DNA from: Streptomyces sp. A2-16
GTDB lineage: Bacteria; Actinomycetota; Actinomycetes; Streptomycetales; Streptomycetaceae
Direction: 5' to 3'
Assembly: GCF_018128905.1 (NCBI RefSeq)
Contig: NZ_CP063808.1
Location: 3,968,001 to 4,032,000, forward strand
DNA length: 64,000 nucleotides
Below the pieces are notes generated by a model. That model did no database searches. It worked only from the letters and a program-made list of their open reading frames with translations, and was not told the origin of the DNA. Made by a program: the position numbers and the translations under genes. Shown here in pieces: positions 8,106-16,419 of the stretch. Each line of letters begins with the position of its first letter. The stretch's first letter is position 1.

Positions 8106-8654
8106 ATGCGCACCGCTCCGGACCAACCGAGCCACGAGCGCACCAGCCACTCCGAGCCCGCGACCGGGGTGGCGCGGACCACGCCCCTGACGGCGCTGAG
8201 CCGGGTGCCCTGGGGCGAGATCCAGGACTCCACCGGCTGCGCCGCGGCCATCCCCCTGCTTCTCAACAGCGTGGCCTGGGGGGATCCCGACACCGCCGGC
8301 GCCGCGCTCGCCGACCTGCGCAGGCGCATCTGCCAGTACGGCTTCGTCGTGGAACAGGCCACCGCCGCCACGGTCCCCTTCCTCTGGGAGCTCGCCCAGC
8401 TGCCCCAGGTGAGCTGCCGGGCCGAGATCATCCAGTTGCTCAGGAGCATCGCCGGTGCCCGCCAGTGGGAGAGCACGGCGGCCGTCTACCCCAAGCTGCT
8501 CAACCACCGTGAGAACCCGGTGCTGTGGGAGCGCCAGGCCCGTCAGGCCGTCCGCGCCAGGAGCGGGAGCGGCGCCCTCGAGCGACTGATGGCCGACGAC
8601 GACACCGAGATCGCCCACGCCACCACGGAACTCGCCCGCACTCTGGACGAGTAG
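8106..8654 (+). CDS. Hypothetical protein, helical repeat-like
   Basis: 182 aa. Start ATG 8106 is preferred over ATG 8079 because GGAAAGG precedes it; both are in frame. The sequence is rich in amphipathic helices (IPLLLNSVAWGDPDTAGAAL, TVPFLWELAQLP, IIQLLRSIAG), with the look of HEAT-like repeats, but no family is firmly recognised. It begins 28 nt after the HATPase stop, so it is probably co-transcribed with it. Confidence 0.6.
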   Translation: MRTAPDQPSHERTSHSEPATGVARTTPLTALSRVPWGEIQDSTGCAAAIPLLLNSVAWGDPDTAGAALADLRRRICQYGFVVEQATAATVPFLWELAQLPQVSCRAEIIQLLRSIAGARQWESTAAVYPKLLNHRENPVLWERQARQAVRARSGSGALERLMADDDTEIAHATTELARTLDE

Positions 8655-8742
8655 GAGTACGTGCCGTCGGCTGGTGTAGTCCTTGTCGACGAGGGGCAGA
8701 AAGCGCTTGCTCCCGACTCGGCAACCGGAAGGACCACCGACG

Positions 8743-10509
8743 ATGGCCTCGTCGCTGGAAAGACCACTCGACCATCGCTACCGGGGCGAACACCCGATCC
8801 GCACGCTCGCCTACCTGTTCCGTGCCGACCACCGCCGACTGGGCGCGGCCGTCGCGGTGTTCACCGTCAAGCACAGCCCGATCTGGCTGCTGCCGCTGAT
8901 CACCGCGTCCATCATCGACACCGTCGTCCAGCACCAGCCGGTCAGCCGGATCTGGACGAGCACCGGCGTCATCCTGTTCATCCTGCTGATCAACTACCCC
9001 CTGCACCTCCTCTACGTCCGCCTCCTGTACGGCAGCGTCCGCCGCATGGGCACCGCCCTGCGCTCCGCCCTGTGCACCCGCATGCAGCAGCTGTCCATCG
9101 GCTACCACTCCCGGGTCAGCGCCGGAGTGCTCCAGGCCAAGGTCGTGCGGGACGTCGAGACGGTCGAGCAGATGGTGCAGCAGACCGCGGAGACCGGCCT
9201 CGGCGCCACCACGGTGCTGATCGGCGGACTGGTCATCATTGCCGTACGGACACCCGAGTTCGTGCCCGTGTTCCTCGTCGTCGTGCCCGCCGCCGCTCTC
9301 GTCGTGGCCCGCCTCAGGGCCCGGCTGCGCACCCACAACGAGCACTTCCGGCACGAGGTCGAGACCCTCTCGTCCCGGGTCACGGAGATGACCCGCCTCA
9401 TTCCGGTCACCCGCGCCCACGGCCTGGAGGGCAAGGCACTGCGCCGCATGGACGGCACCCTGCGCCGGCTGCTGACCTCCGGGATGCGCCTCGACCTCGT
9501 CAACGGCCGTTTCGGCTCCCTGGCCTGGGTCGTGCTCAACGTGGTCGGCGTGCTGGTCCTCACCGGCGCCGCACTGGTGTCGTACTACGGCACCTGGGGC
9601 GTCACCCCCGGCGACGTCGTGATGCTCAGCGCGTTCCTGACGACACTCACCAACTCCACGACCACACTGGCAGGGCTCGCTCCGGTCATCACCAAGGGCC
9701 TGGAATCGGTGCGTTCGGTCGGCGAGGTCCTCCAGGCGCCCGAACTGGAGGACAACGAGGGCAGGATCCGCGTCGAGTCGGTGCGCGGGGCCGTCGAGTT
9801 CCAGGGCGTCGGCCACGCGTACGACAACGGGCGGCCCGCCGTACGGGACTTCACCCTGTCCGTCACCCCCGGCGAGACCGTCGCCCTCGTCGGCGCGTCC
9901 GGCGCCGGCAAGTCCACCGTCCTCAACCTCGTCATCGGCTTCATCCGGCCCACCTCCGGACGGCTCCTGCTCGACGGGGCCGACATGAACACCCTCGACC
10001 TGCGCACCTACCGGCGCTTCCTGTCCGTCGTACCCCAGGAGTCCATCCTGTTCGACGGCACGATCCGGGACAACGTCGCCTACGGCATGGACGACGCCGA
10101 CGAACAGACGGTACGGGCGGCGCTGCGCGACGCGAACGCGCTGGAGTTCGTCGACCGGCTGCCGCAGGGCCTGGACACCCTGGTCGGCGAACGCGGCGCC
10201 CGGCTGTCCGGCGGGCAGCGCCAGCGCCTGGCCATCGCCCGGGCCCTGATCCGCGACCCGCGGGTGCTGGTCCTCGACGAGGCGACCTCGGCCCTGGACA
10301 CCCGCTCCGAGGCACTCGTCCAGCAGGCACTCGCCCGGCTGCTGCGCGGACGGACCACCTTCGTGGTCGCGCACCGGCTGTCCACCGTCCGGGGCGCCGA
10401 CCGCATCGTGGTGCTGGGCGAGGGCCGGATTCTGGAGACCGGCACCCACGACGAACTCCTGCGCCGCGGCGGGGCCTACACGGCACTGCACGCCGGACAG
10501 CTCGCCTGA
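8743..10509 (+). CDS. ABC transporter, fused permease and ATPase (half-transporter)
   Basis: 588 aa from ATG 8743, behind GGAAGGA. Residues about 25-320 are a six-helix exporter membrane domain. Residues about 355-588 are the nucleotide-binding domain: Walker A GASGAGKST, Q-loop VVPQESILFDG, signature LSGGQRQRLA, Walker B VLVLDEATSALD, and H-loop VVAHRLSTV. Type IV (MsbA/drug exporter-like) half-transporters act as dimers in the membrane. No second half-transporter gene is adjacent, so it is probably a homodimer. The cargo is unknown. Confidence 0.92.
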   Translation: MASSLERPLDHRYRGEHPIRTLAYLFRADHRRLGAAVAVFTVKHSPIWLLPLITASIIDTVVQHQPVSRIWTSTGVILFILLINYPLHLLYVRLLYGSVRRMGTALRSALCTRMQQLSIGYHSRVSAGVLQAKVVRDVETVEQMVQQTAETGLGATTVLIGGLVIIAVRTPEFVPVFLVVVPAAALVVARLRARLRTHNEHFRHEVETLSSRVTEMTRLIPVTRAHGLEGKALRRMDGTLRRLLTSGMRLDLVNGRFGSLAWVVLNVVGVLVLTGAALVSYYGTWGVTPGDVVMLSAFLTTLTNSTTTLAGLAPVITKGLESVRSVGEVLQAPELEDNEGRIRVESVRGAVEFQGVGHAYDNGRPAVRDFTLSVTPGETVALVGASGAGKSTVLNLVIGFIRPTSGRLLLDGADMNTLDLRTYRRFLSVVPQESILFDGTIRDNVAYGMDDADEQTVRAALRDANALEFVDRLPQGLDTLVGERGARLSGGQRQRLAIARALIRDPRVLVLDEATSALDTRSEALVQQALARLLRGRTTFVVAHRLSTVRGADRIVVLGEGRILETGTHDELLRRGGAYTALHAGQLA

Positions 10510-10531
10510 GCCCCGGGCGCCCTCCCGGGCG

Positions 10532-10879
10532 TCACGCCGCGCTGCTCCGTGGCACCCGGCGGGGGCACGTCGAGTCGTGGTCGGTGCCGCAGCTCGTCCA
10601 CCAGCGTTCACAGCACGCCGTGTCGAGCTCGGCGCGGACGATGTCGTCGGCGGCTCCCGCGCCGGCCCCGACGGCCCGCCTGCGCATTTCGGCCAGCGCG
10701 CGCCGCTGGTCCCACAGCACGCTCTCGCGCACGACCGCGATGACCGGGACCAGGCTCGCGGCGGCGAACAGGCACACGGCCCACGGGGGGCCGTCACGCA
10801 GCGCGAGGACCGCGGTCCAGGCGAGTCCGGTGCTCGTCGCGAGATAGAGGGCGCTGAGGAGACCTGCGGAGCGGTTCAT
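10532..10879 (-). CDS. Small membrane protein, unknown function
   Basis: 115 aa from ATG 10879. Two hydrophobic helices lie at about residues 5-22 and 30-48 (LLSALYLATSTGLAWTAVLA and WAVCLFAAASLVPVIAVV). A basic cytoplasmic-looking tail follows, containing a Cys-rich patch (TACCERWWTSCGTDHDSTC). The Cys/His arrangement may bind metal, but no family is recognised. It is convergent with the ABC transporter gene. Confidence 0.55.
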   Translation of the reverse strand: MNRSAGLLSALYLATSTGLAWTAVLALRDGPPWAVCLFAAASLVPVIAVVRESVLWDQRRALAEMRRRAVGAGAGAADDIVRAELDTACCERWWTSCGTDHDSTCPRRVPRSSAA

Positions 10880-11054
10880 GGGCGTATACCGTTCATGGTG
10901 CGAGGGATGCCCCTTGTTCAACGGTTTTGCCGCCCTTGGGGAAGCGGGTCCGGTCGCACGGTATTGCGCCAATCGCATGTCGGAGAGCGGCGGATGGGAT
11001 TGAGCCGGTGCACATGGGGCATACGCAGCGAAAAATTCGAGAGAGGGGCGCTTC

Positions 11055-11297
11055 GTGCTCGTTCCGGACCCGAAGGCCGTCAGAACCCTGCTGACCCGCT
11101 ATGCGTCACTGAGGATCGCCCAGGCGGAGAGGGAGAGGCCGGCGGCGGCTCGTGAGCTGGCGGACGTCAGTCACGCACTGTGCGTGATGATGGGCACCAC
11201 CGACGTCCGTGAAGCGGTCGCCAGGGCCGACGCCCTGCTGCCGGCCGCCGAGTGCGCGGACCCGGACGGTGAGAGCAGCCTGCCGCTGGCCGGGTGA
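11055..11297 (+). CDS. DUF5133 domain protein
   Basis: 80 aa from GTG 11055 behind GAGAGGGG. The opening MLVPDPKAVRTLLTRYASLR is the typical DUF5133 start, a small helical family common in streptomycetes and of unknown role. The middle ALCVMMGTTDVREAVARADALL is also typical. Freestanding, tail-to-tail with the GlxA-type regulator gene. Confidence 0.75.
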   Translation: MLVPDPKAVRTLLTRYASLRIAQAERERPAAARELADVSHALCVMMGTTDVREAVARADALLPAAECADPDGESSLPLAG

Positions 11298-11321
11298 CAT
11301 CACGCCGGACCCGGCGGGCGG

Positions 11322-12296
11322 TCAGGAGTTCGCCGCCGCCGGGACGGCGTCCTTCGCGTGGAAGGCCGCCCGGTACGCCTGCGGAGTGGTGCCGACGACC
11401 CGCCGGAAGCGTTCCCTGAAGGCCGTGGGGGAGCCGAACCCCGCCTGCCGCGCGATCCGTTCGACCGGGTGACCGGTGTTCTCCAGCAGGTACTGGGCGC
11501 GCCGCACCCGGGCCCGCAGCAGCCACTGCAGCGGCGTGCTGCCCGTCTGCTCGCGGAAACGGCGGCTGAAGGTGCGCTCGCTCATCCCCGAACGGGCCGC
11601 CATCGCTCCGAGGGTGATCTCCTGGGACAGGTTGTCCTCGACCCACTCCAGGAGCGGCTCCAGCGTCGAACCCCGGGGCACCGGCGGGTGGTCGTGCACG
11701 ATGAACTGGGCCTGGCCGCCCTCCCGTTCGAGCGGCATCACCGACATCCGGGCGGCATGCGCGGCGACCGCCGAGCCCAGGTCCCGGCGGATCATGTGCA
11801 GACACATGTCGAGGGCCGCGGCCGCACCCGCGGAGGTCAGGATCTGACCGTTGTCGACGTACAGCACGTCCGGCTGGACCCCGACGGCGGGGAAGCGGCG
11901 CGCCAGGTCGTCCGCGGCCACCCAGTGCGTGGTGGCGCGCAGCCCGTCCAGGAGCCCGGCCTCCGCCAGCACGAACGCGCCCACGCACACGGACGCGATC
12001 CGGGTGCCCGCCGCCGCGGCCTCCCGCAGCGCCGCCAGGACGCGCAGGGAGGGCGGTCCGGCCGCCGGGGAGCACCCCGGCACGATGATCGTGTCCGCCT
12101 CCGTGAGGGCTTCGAGGCCGTGCTCGACCCGCAGGGTGAAACCGCCGTCCGCGCGGACCTCCGGTGATTCGGCGCACAGCCGGACCCGGTAGGCGGGTCG
12201 GCCGTCGGGCAGCCGTGTCCAGTCGAACACCTGCATCGGCGCCGCCATGTCGAACGGCACCACATCGTCGAGAACCAGGATCGCCACGGAGTGCAT
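11322..12296 (-). CDS. GlxA-family transcriptional regulator (DJ-1/PfpI + AraC domains)
   Basis: 324 aa from ATG 12296. The N-terminal ~190 residues are a DJ-1/PfpI-like class I glutamine amidotransferase fold; the usual nucleophile-elbow region reads IASVCVGAFVLAEAGLL, so a Cys is present. The C-terminal ~100 residues are an AraC-type double helix-turn-helix (LGAMAARSGMSERTFSRRFREQTG, ERIARQAGFGSPTAFRERFRR). Divergent from the DUF2269-like membrane protein gene at 12478, which it may control. A second GlxA-type regulator occurs at 58573. Confidence 0.9.
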   Translation of the reverse strand: MHSVAILVLDDVVPFDMAAPMQVFDWTRLPDGRPAYRVRLCAESPEVRADGGFTLRVEHGLEALTEADTIIVPGCSPAAGPPSLRVLAALREAAAAGTRIASVCVGAFVLAEAGLLDGLRATTHWVAADDLARRFPAVGVQPDVLYVDNGQILTSAGAAAALDMCLHMIRRDLGSAVAAHAARMSVMPLEREGGQAQFIVHDHPPVPRGSTLEPLLEWVEDNLSQEITLGAMAARSGMSERTFSRRFREQTGSTPLQWLLRARVRRAQYLLENTGHPVERIARQAGFGSPTAFRERFRRVVGTTPQAYRAAFHAKDAVPAAANS

Positions 12297-12477
12297 GCAC
12301 ACCACGATAGGCGGATTCCCGCCAGGGCCACGACCAGGGCATCGGGCCTGGAACCGGCGCCGGGCGGGTTGGCGGGAACCCGTTGGAAGCTGTCGTTTCA
12401 GCCTCTGTGTGATCACGAGGCGGGTTCCTAGGGTGGGCGGGCACCGCCGACCGCACCGGAGAAGGAAACGCCACCCC

Positions 12478-12933
12478 ATGAGCAAGTTCCTGCTGACCCT
12501 GCACGTCCTCGCCGCCATCGTCGCCGTGGGGCCGGTGACCGTCGCGGCCAGCATGTTCCCGCCCGCCGCCCGCCGGGCCCACGCGGAGCAGACCGGCGTC
12601 GGCACGGTACGGCTGCTGCACCGCATCTGCCGGGTCTACGCGGCCGTCGGCATCGCGGTCCCCGTCCTCGGCATCGCCACCGGAGCCGCGATGGGCGTCC
12701 TGGGCGACGCGTGGCTTACCACGTCCATGGCCCTGACCGCCGCGGCCGCCGGAGTCCTCGCCGCCTTCGTCCTGCCCCGGCAGGGCGAACTCGTCGAGGA
12801 GCTCACCGGACAGGGCGGCGTCGACCGTCGGGCCACCGCCCAACTGGCCATGTTCACCGGCATCTTCAACCTGCTGTGGGCGACCGTGACCGTCCTGATG
12901 ATCGTCCGCCCGGGGTCCACGACCGGCGCATGA
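12478..12933 (+). CDS. DUF2269-like integral membrane protein
   Basis: 151 aa from ATG 12478, behind GGAGAAGGAAA. Four hydrophobic segments (about residues 4-26, 48-70, 78-98 and 122-143) match small DUF2269-type membrane proteins. Function unknown. Being divergent from the GlxA-type regulator gene with a 181-bp gap, it is a natural target for that regulator. Confidence 0.7.
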   Translation: MSKFLLTLHVLAAIVAVGPVTVAASMFPPAARRAHAEQTGVGTVRLLHRICRVYAAVGIAVPVLGIATGAAMGVLGDAWLTTSMALTAAAAGVLAAFVLPRQGELVEELTGQGGVDRRATAQLAMFTGIFNLLWATVTVLMIVRPGSTTGA

Positions 12934-13050
12934 CCGCCCGTGAGCCGTCAAGCCCGACAGTGGAATTCGCACGTCGGTGCGTGGAGGCGCCTAGACTCGT
13001 CAGCCGTGCCCATGCGCGTGGGCCCGCGAAAACGAAAGGCGCGTTGACGG

Positions 13051-13266
13051 GTGTTCCAGGATTCCCCCATCTACGACCGACTCGTCGCCGAGCGCGGCGA
13101 CGTCCCCGCTCTGACCCGCAGGGAGGCCGAGCGCGTACGCAGGGAGCTGGAGTACGTCATGCGGCCCCTGCAGTCCCTCATGCCCCCGCCCGCCCCCGAG
13201 CGTCCGGCCTCGCCCGGACAGGGATGGGTGCCCGCCCTTCCGCCGGCCGCCCCGCGGCCCTACTGA
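13051..13266 (+). CDS. Small hypothetical protein
   Basis: 71 aa from GTG 13051. N-terminal half charged and helical (LTRREAERVRRELEYVMRPL); the C-terminal half is Pro-rich, and no family is recognised. A plausible -10 (TAGACT, 12992-12997) lies about 55 nt upstream. It is tail-to-tail with the ATP-grasp gene only 7 bp away. The compact Streptomyces-like composition supports a real gene. Confidence 0.55.
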   Translation: MFQDSPIYDRLVAERGDVPALTRREAERVRRELEYVMRPLQSLMPPPAPERPASPGQGWVPALPPAAPRPY

Positions 13267-13273
13267 ACCGGCC

Positions 13274-14248
13274 TCAGGAGACCGCGGTGTTCGCGCCGTT
13301 GGCGCGGGAGCGGGGATCCGGACCGGGCCGGGCCAGCCACTCGGCGATGCTGCGTGCGATCGGCTGGCCCGTGTCCACCTCGACGAAGCCGAACTGCCCC
13401 GACTGGTTGCACTCCAGGAACCACCAGGTCCCGTCCCCGTCCTCGGCGAAGTCGAACGCTCCGTACGCCAGTTCGGCCGCGCGGAGATAGGCCAGGACGG
13501 CCGCGGCCACCCGCGGCGGAACCTCGGTGGGCTGCCAGGAGGAGGTCGGCGGGGCGAACCGGACGTCCACCTCGTCGTCGGCGCCGCAGACCTTCCGGGC
13601 GGCCAGCATCGTCTCGCCCACGACGGTCAGGCGTATGTCGGCCCGTTTGGCGACCCGCCGCTGCAGCAGGGTCGGGCCGAACGCGACGGCCGCGAAATCG
13701 GTGTCCGGCGCGACCCGGCTGGTCGGCACCGCCCGCGGCGGGTCCTGCGGATGCGCGCCGGAGACCGGCTTGACCACCAGGTCGGGATAGCGCTCGGCGA
13801 ACTCACGGGCCGCCTGCGGAAACGTTGTCACGATGGTCGCCGGGACGGGCAGGCCGCAGCGCTGGGCGAGCCGTAGCTGCCAGGGCTTGTGACGGGCCCG
13901 GCGAGCCGCGTCGGGATGGTTCATCCAGCGGGCGTCACTGCCCCGGAGCATGCCGTACAGCGCCTGAGCGGACTCCTCGGTCAGCCACTCGGACGGCGCC
14001 CCCGCCCGCGCCGCGGGGGTGCCGGGGCGGCGGACCCAGATCGAGCGCAGCCCCGAGATGCCCACCAGACGGCCGCCGACCGACAGGTGACCGCGGAAGG
14101 CGCCGTGCACGTACTCCGCGGACAGCGCGACGCCGTCGGTCAGGTCGGCCGGGTCGAGCCGGACCACCGGCACCCCCGTGGCGTTGAGGTGCAGGACGAC
14201 CATGTCGGCCGTCACGTCCTCTTCGCAGGTCAGAATCAACACGGTCAT
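13274..14248 (-). CDS. tgmB: ATP-grasp ribosomal peptide maturase (SAV_5884 family), TgmB
   Basis: 324 aa from ATG 14248, the second gene of a two-gene unit after tgmA (17-nt gap). The fold is ATP-grasp: N-terminal MTVLILTCEEDVTADMVVLHLN as in MvdC/MvdD-like maturases, an ATP-binding centre around DLVVKPVSGAHPQDPP and PTLLQRRVAKRADIRLTVVG, and the metal-binding end GTWWFLECNQSGQFGFVE. Family knowledge: such enzymes activate Asp/Glu side chains of a precursor and join them to Ser/Thr or Lys, giving graspetides. Its substrate is almost certainly the adjacent TgmA peptide. Confidence 0.92.
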   Translation of the reverse strand: MTVLILTCEEDVTADMVVLHLNATGVPVVRLDPADLTDGVALSAEYVHGAFRGHLSVGGRLVGISGLRSIWVRRPGTPAARAGAPSEWLTEESAQALYGMLRGSDARWMNHPDAARRARHKPWQLRLAQRCGLPVPATIVTTFPQAAREFAERYPDLVVKPVSGAHPQDPPRAVPTSRVAPDTDFAAVAFGPTLLQRRVAKRADIRLTVVGETMLAARKVCGADDEVDVRFAPPTSSWQPTEVPPRVAAAVLAYLRAAELAYGAFDFAEDGDGTWWFLECNQSGQFGFVEVDTGQPIARSIAEWLARPGPDPRSRANGANTAVS

Positions 14249-14265
14249 CGGTTGCCCGTCCGTGT

Positions 14266-14457
14266 TCAGTCGTCGAAGTGTGTCTTGGAGCCCGCCGTGC
14301 TCGTGGTGGTCCCCAGCTCCCTCATCAGCGCGTGGTCGCGGGCCGCGACCCGGCCGTCCATGAGCACGTTCAACTGCAGCCCGGAGTCGTAGACGTACGG
14401 AGTGGTCGCCTCCAACGTCGCTGCCGGACGTGCGTAGTTGAGCGCGAACGGTTGCAT
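14266..14457 (-). CDS. tgmA: ATP-grasp-modified RiPP precursor, TgmA
   Basis: 63 aa from ATG 14457 with GGGAGAGACG upstream; the frame is open further 5' but homology-like sequence starts at MQPFALNYARP. The leader has the PFALxxAR motif typical of ATP-grasp target peptides (compare PFFARFL in microviridin leaders), then PYVYDSGLQLNVLMDGR. The core is the C-terminal TTTSTAGSKTHFDD: Thr/Ser donors and two terminal Asp residues that could form ester or amide cross-links. The gene lies directly upstream of tgmB. No protease, transporter or methyltransferase gene is adjacent. Confidence 0.9.
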   Translation of the reverse strand: MQPFALNYARPAATLEATTPYVYDSGLQLNVLMDGRVAARDHALMRELGTTTSTAGSKTHFDD

Positions 14458-14589
14458 CGTCTCTCCCTCGCCGGTACTGCCTCTCGCAGACGGCCGTCTC
14501 CCCACGACGCCGTCAGGTCAGCCGAGTTGCTTCGGCTTCCAGAGACTTATACGAATCGAACGAGTGATTGGTTTCCTTACACTGCGTAA

Positions 14590-14907
14590 TCACCGTCGGC
14601 GGGACGTCTCCCGCTCCGGCCCGTCGAGCCGCAGCGCGGCCCGGTCGGCGGCGGAACCGCGCAGCGTACGCAGCGCGAGCAACAGGACGCCGATGTCGTC
14701 GAGATACACCGGATCGGGCACCAGATCGGTGGGCAGCACGAAGTACAACAGGGCGCCCCAGAACACCCAGCGGGGCCCGGTGGGAAGGCCCGCCCGGCGC
14801 AGACCGCGCCGGGTTCTCACCAGCCGTACCAGCAGTCCCACGGCCACCGCCAGCGCCAGCGCCGCGAGCACCGCGACGACGACGATCAGTGCTGTGGTCG
14901 AATCCAC
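14590..14907 (-). CDS. DUF1232 (YkvA-like) membrane protein
   Basis: 105 aa from GTG 14907, chosen for GGAGGAGGAGG 7 nt upstream. One N-terminal membrane helix (about residues 7-28), then the DUF1232 signature LLYFVLPTDLVPDPVYLDDIGVLLLALR, which forms a second hydrophobic hairpin. Family function unknown. It lies upstream of tgmA on the same strand but about 130 bp away, with an AT-rich gap that probably holds the tgmA promoter. Co-transcription is not evident. Confidence 0.82.
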   Translation of the reverse strand: MDSTTALIVVVAVLAALALAVAVGLLVRLVRTRRGLRRAGLPTGPRWVFWGALLYFVLPTDLVPDPVYLDDIGVLLLALRTLRGSAADRAALRLDGPERETSRRR

Positions 14908-15120
14908 GGGCCGACCTCCTCCTCCGGGCGCCGAACGGCGCACTGTCTGACGGATTCCCGCATCCGGCCCCGCTATGGCTCACGGGCCCGTGCCACTCAC
15001 ACGCGTGGCGCATCCGAGTGGCACGCCGTCATGCACCCGCTTACCAATGGAGACCTCAATGTCGCGGTCGCACGACGGGGGGCGCGAGGCCGCGACCGCA
15101 CTCTTTGTCTGGAGCACAGC

Positions 15121-16149
15121 ATGACCACCGGCCCGACAGCAGCTCACCCGAACGAACCCGGCATACCGATGGACCGGTCGTACGGCGATCCCGTCGGCGA
15201 CCTGGTGCGTGCCGCCGTGGCCGACCGTCCCCTGGAGGACGTCGTCCACCTCATCACCCTGCTGGAACAGTCGCCCGAGTACGCGCGGGCCACCGGCGCG
15301 GCCCTGCGCGCGGTCGGTGTGGACCGTTCCGTGGAGGACGTCACCCGGCTCGTCGCCCTGCTGACCCGCCCGCCACGGGACGCGGACAGCGCCGACGAGG
15401 CGATCCGGGCCGCCGCCGAGTGCCGTCCCGTGGCCGACGTGACCCGACTGGTGGCCCTGCTGAACCGGTCCGAACTCCAGCCCCACTGCGGCCAGGAGGC
15501 GGTGCGCGCGGCGGCGACCGGCCGGCCCGTGGAGGAACTCGTCGAGCTCATCGGGCGGCTGGCGACGGAGAAGTCCCCGCAGTCCCCACTGCCGTCGTAC
15601 GAGGACCTCGGCGAGGAGCGGCGGAGCGAACCGGAGACGTCGGCCGGGCCGGGGACGGGCGCCTTCCCGGCCCCTCCGTCGCGTCCCCCCGCGCAGAGGC
15701 GGCCCCGAAGGGCACCGGCCTGGCCGAGCATGGTCGCCGCCCTGGCGCTGCTGGTCTGCGGTGCCCTGTGCTTCCCCGCGCACCGCGACGGAGCGTCCCC
15801 GCGGGTGTACGGCTTCGCGCTCGGCGTGTCGATCCTGTGCGTCGTGCTGGGCCTGCTGATGGTCCGGCCCTTCCTTCCGGTGCTGGCCCTCGCGGTCGTC
15901 GTGCCGGCCGGGGTGGCCGCCGGCCAGTTGCTCGACGGGCGGTTCCGCTCGGCGGGGCTCGCCCGGGCGCTGGAACTGCCGCTCGCGCCTGCCTGGGTGG
16001 CGGGGACGGCGGCCGTGTGCGCGTCGCTGGCCGCGCTGACCGCCCTCGTGGTGCACCTCGCCTCGCCGCCGGCTCCGGACCGCGTCCTGACCGAGCGGCG
16101 GACGGCGGAGGCGGTCCGCGAACCGGCCGACGCTCCGTTGGCCCCCTAG
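15121..16149 (+). CDS. Repeat-containing membrane protein, unknown function
   Basis: 342 aa from ATG 15121. Residues about 18-150 contain four copies of a 36-residue helical repeat (consensus AxxRPVEDVTRLVALL...AxxAIRAAA). After a Pro-rich linker come five or so hydrophobic helices (about residues 200-320). The repeats look like a soluble interaction module in front of a membrane anchor. No family is named with confidence. No operon partner: DUF1232 is divergent, and a gene remnant follows. Confidence 0.7.
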   Translation: MTTGPTAAHPNEPGIPMDRSYGDPVGDLVRAAVADRPLEDVVHLITLLEQSPEYARATGAALRAVGVDRSVEDVTRLVALLTRPPRDADSADEAIRAAAECRPVADVTRLVALLNRSELQPHCGQEAVRAAATGRPVEELVELIGRLATEKSPQSPLPSYEDLGEERRSEPETSAGPGTGAFPAPPSRPPAQRRPRRAPAWPSMVAALALLVCGALCFPAHRDGASPRVYGFALGVSILCVVLGLLMVRPFLPVLALAVVVPAGVAAGQLLDGRFRSAGLARALELPLAPAWVAGTAAVCASLAALTALVVHLASPPAPDRVLTERRTAEAVREPADAPLAP

Positions 16150-16178
16150 CCGACGCACCCCTCGGGAAACCGGGGACT

Positions 16179-16320
16179 TCAGAAGCCGCCCCTCTCCCGG
16201 ATGCCGTTCAGCAAGCGGTCCGGGGTGAGGGGCAGCTTGCGCGGGCGCACGCCGGTGGGGTGGATGAGGGCGTTGTCGATCGCGGCCGCTGTCCCCACGA
16301 TGCCGAGTACGTCCTCAACT
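16179..16320 (-). pseudogene. C-terminal remnant of a molybdopterin oxidoreductase (XdhA/YagR type)
   Basis: The leftward frame ending at 16179 reads EDVLGIVGTAAAIDNALI, then HPTGVRPRKLPLTPDRLL, the conserved tail of xanthine dehydrogenase/aldehyde oxidase large subunits. Those are 700-1000 aa proteins; only about 50 residues survive, with no start codon and no upstream homology. It is a deletion remnant between two unrelated intact genes. Confidence 0.7.
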
Positions 16321-16419
16321 CCCGTACCGCGCCCCCGGTTCGTCGGCGGTATGACCCTGGGGCTCGGTACGGCACCGACCGGGGGCAGCAGGACGGACGC
16401 CCCCGCCTAGGCTGGCGCC

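Noticed and set aside
16201..16410. 69-codon rightward ORF
   Set aside because: The opposite strand holds a better supported molybdoenzyme remnant, and the ORF lacks a ribosome-binding site.
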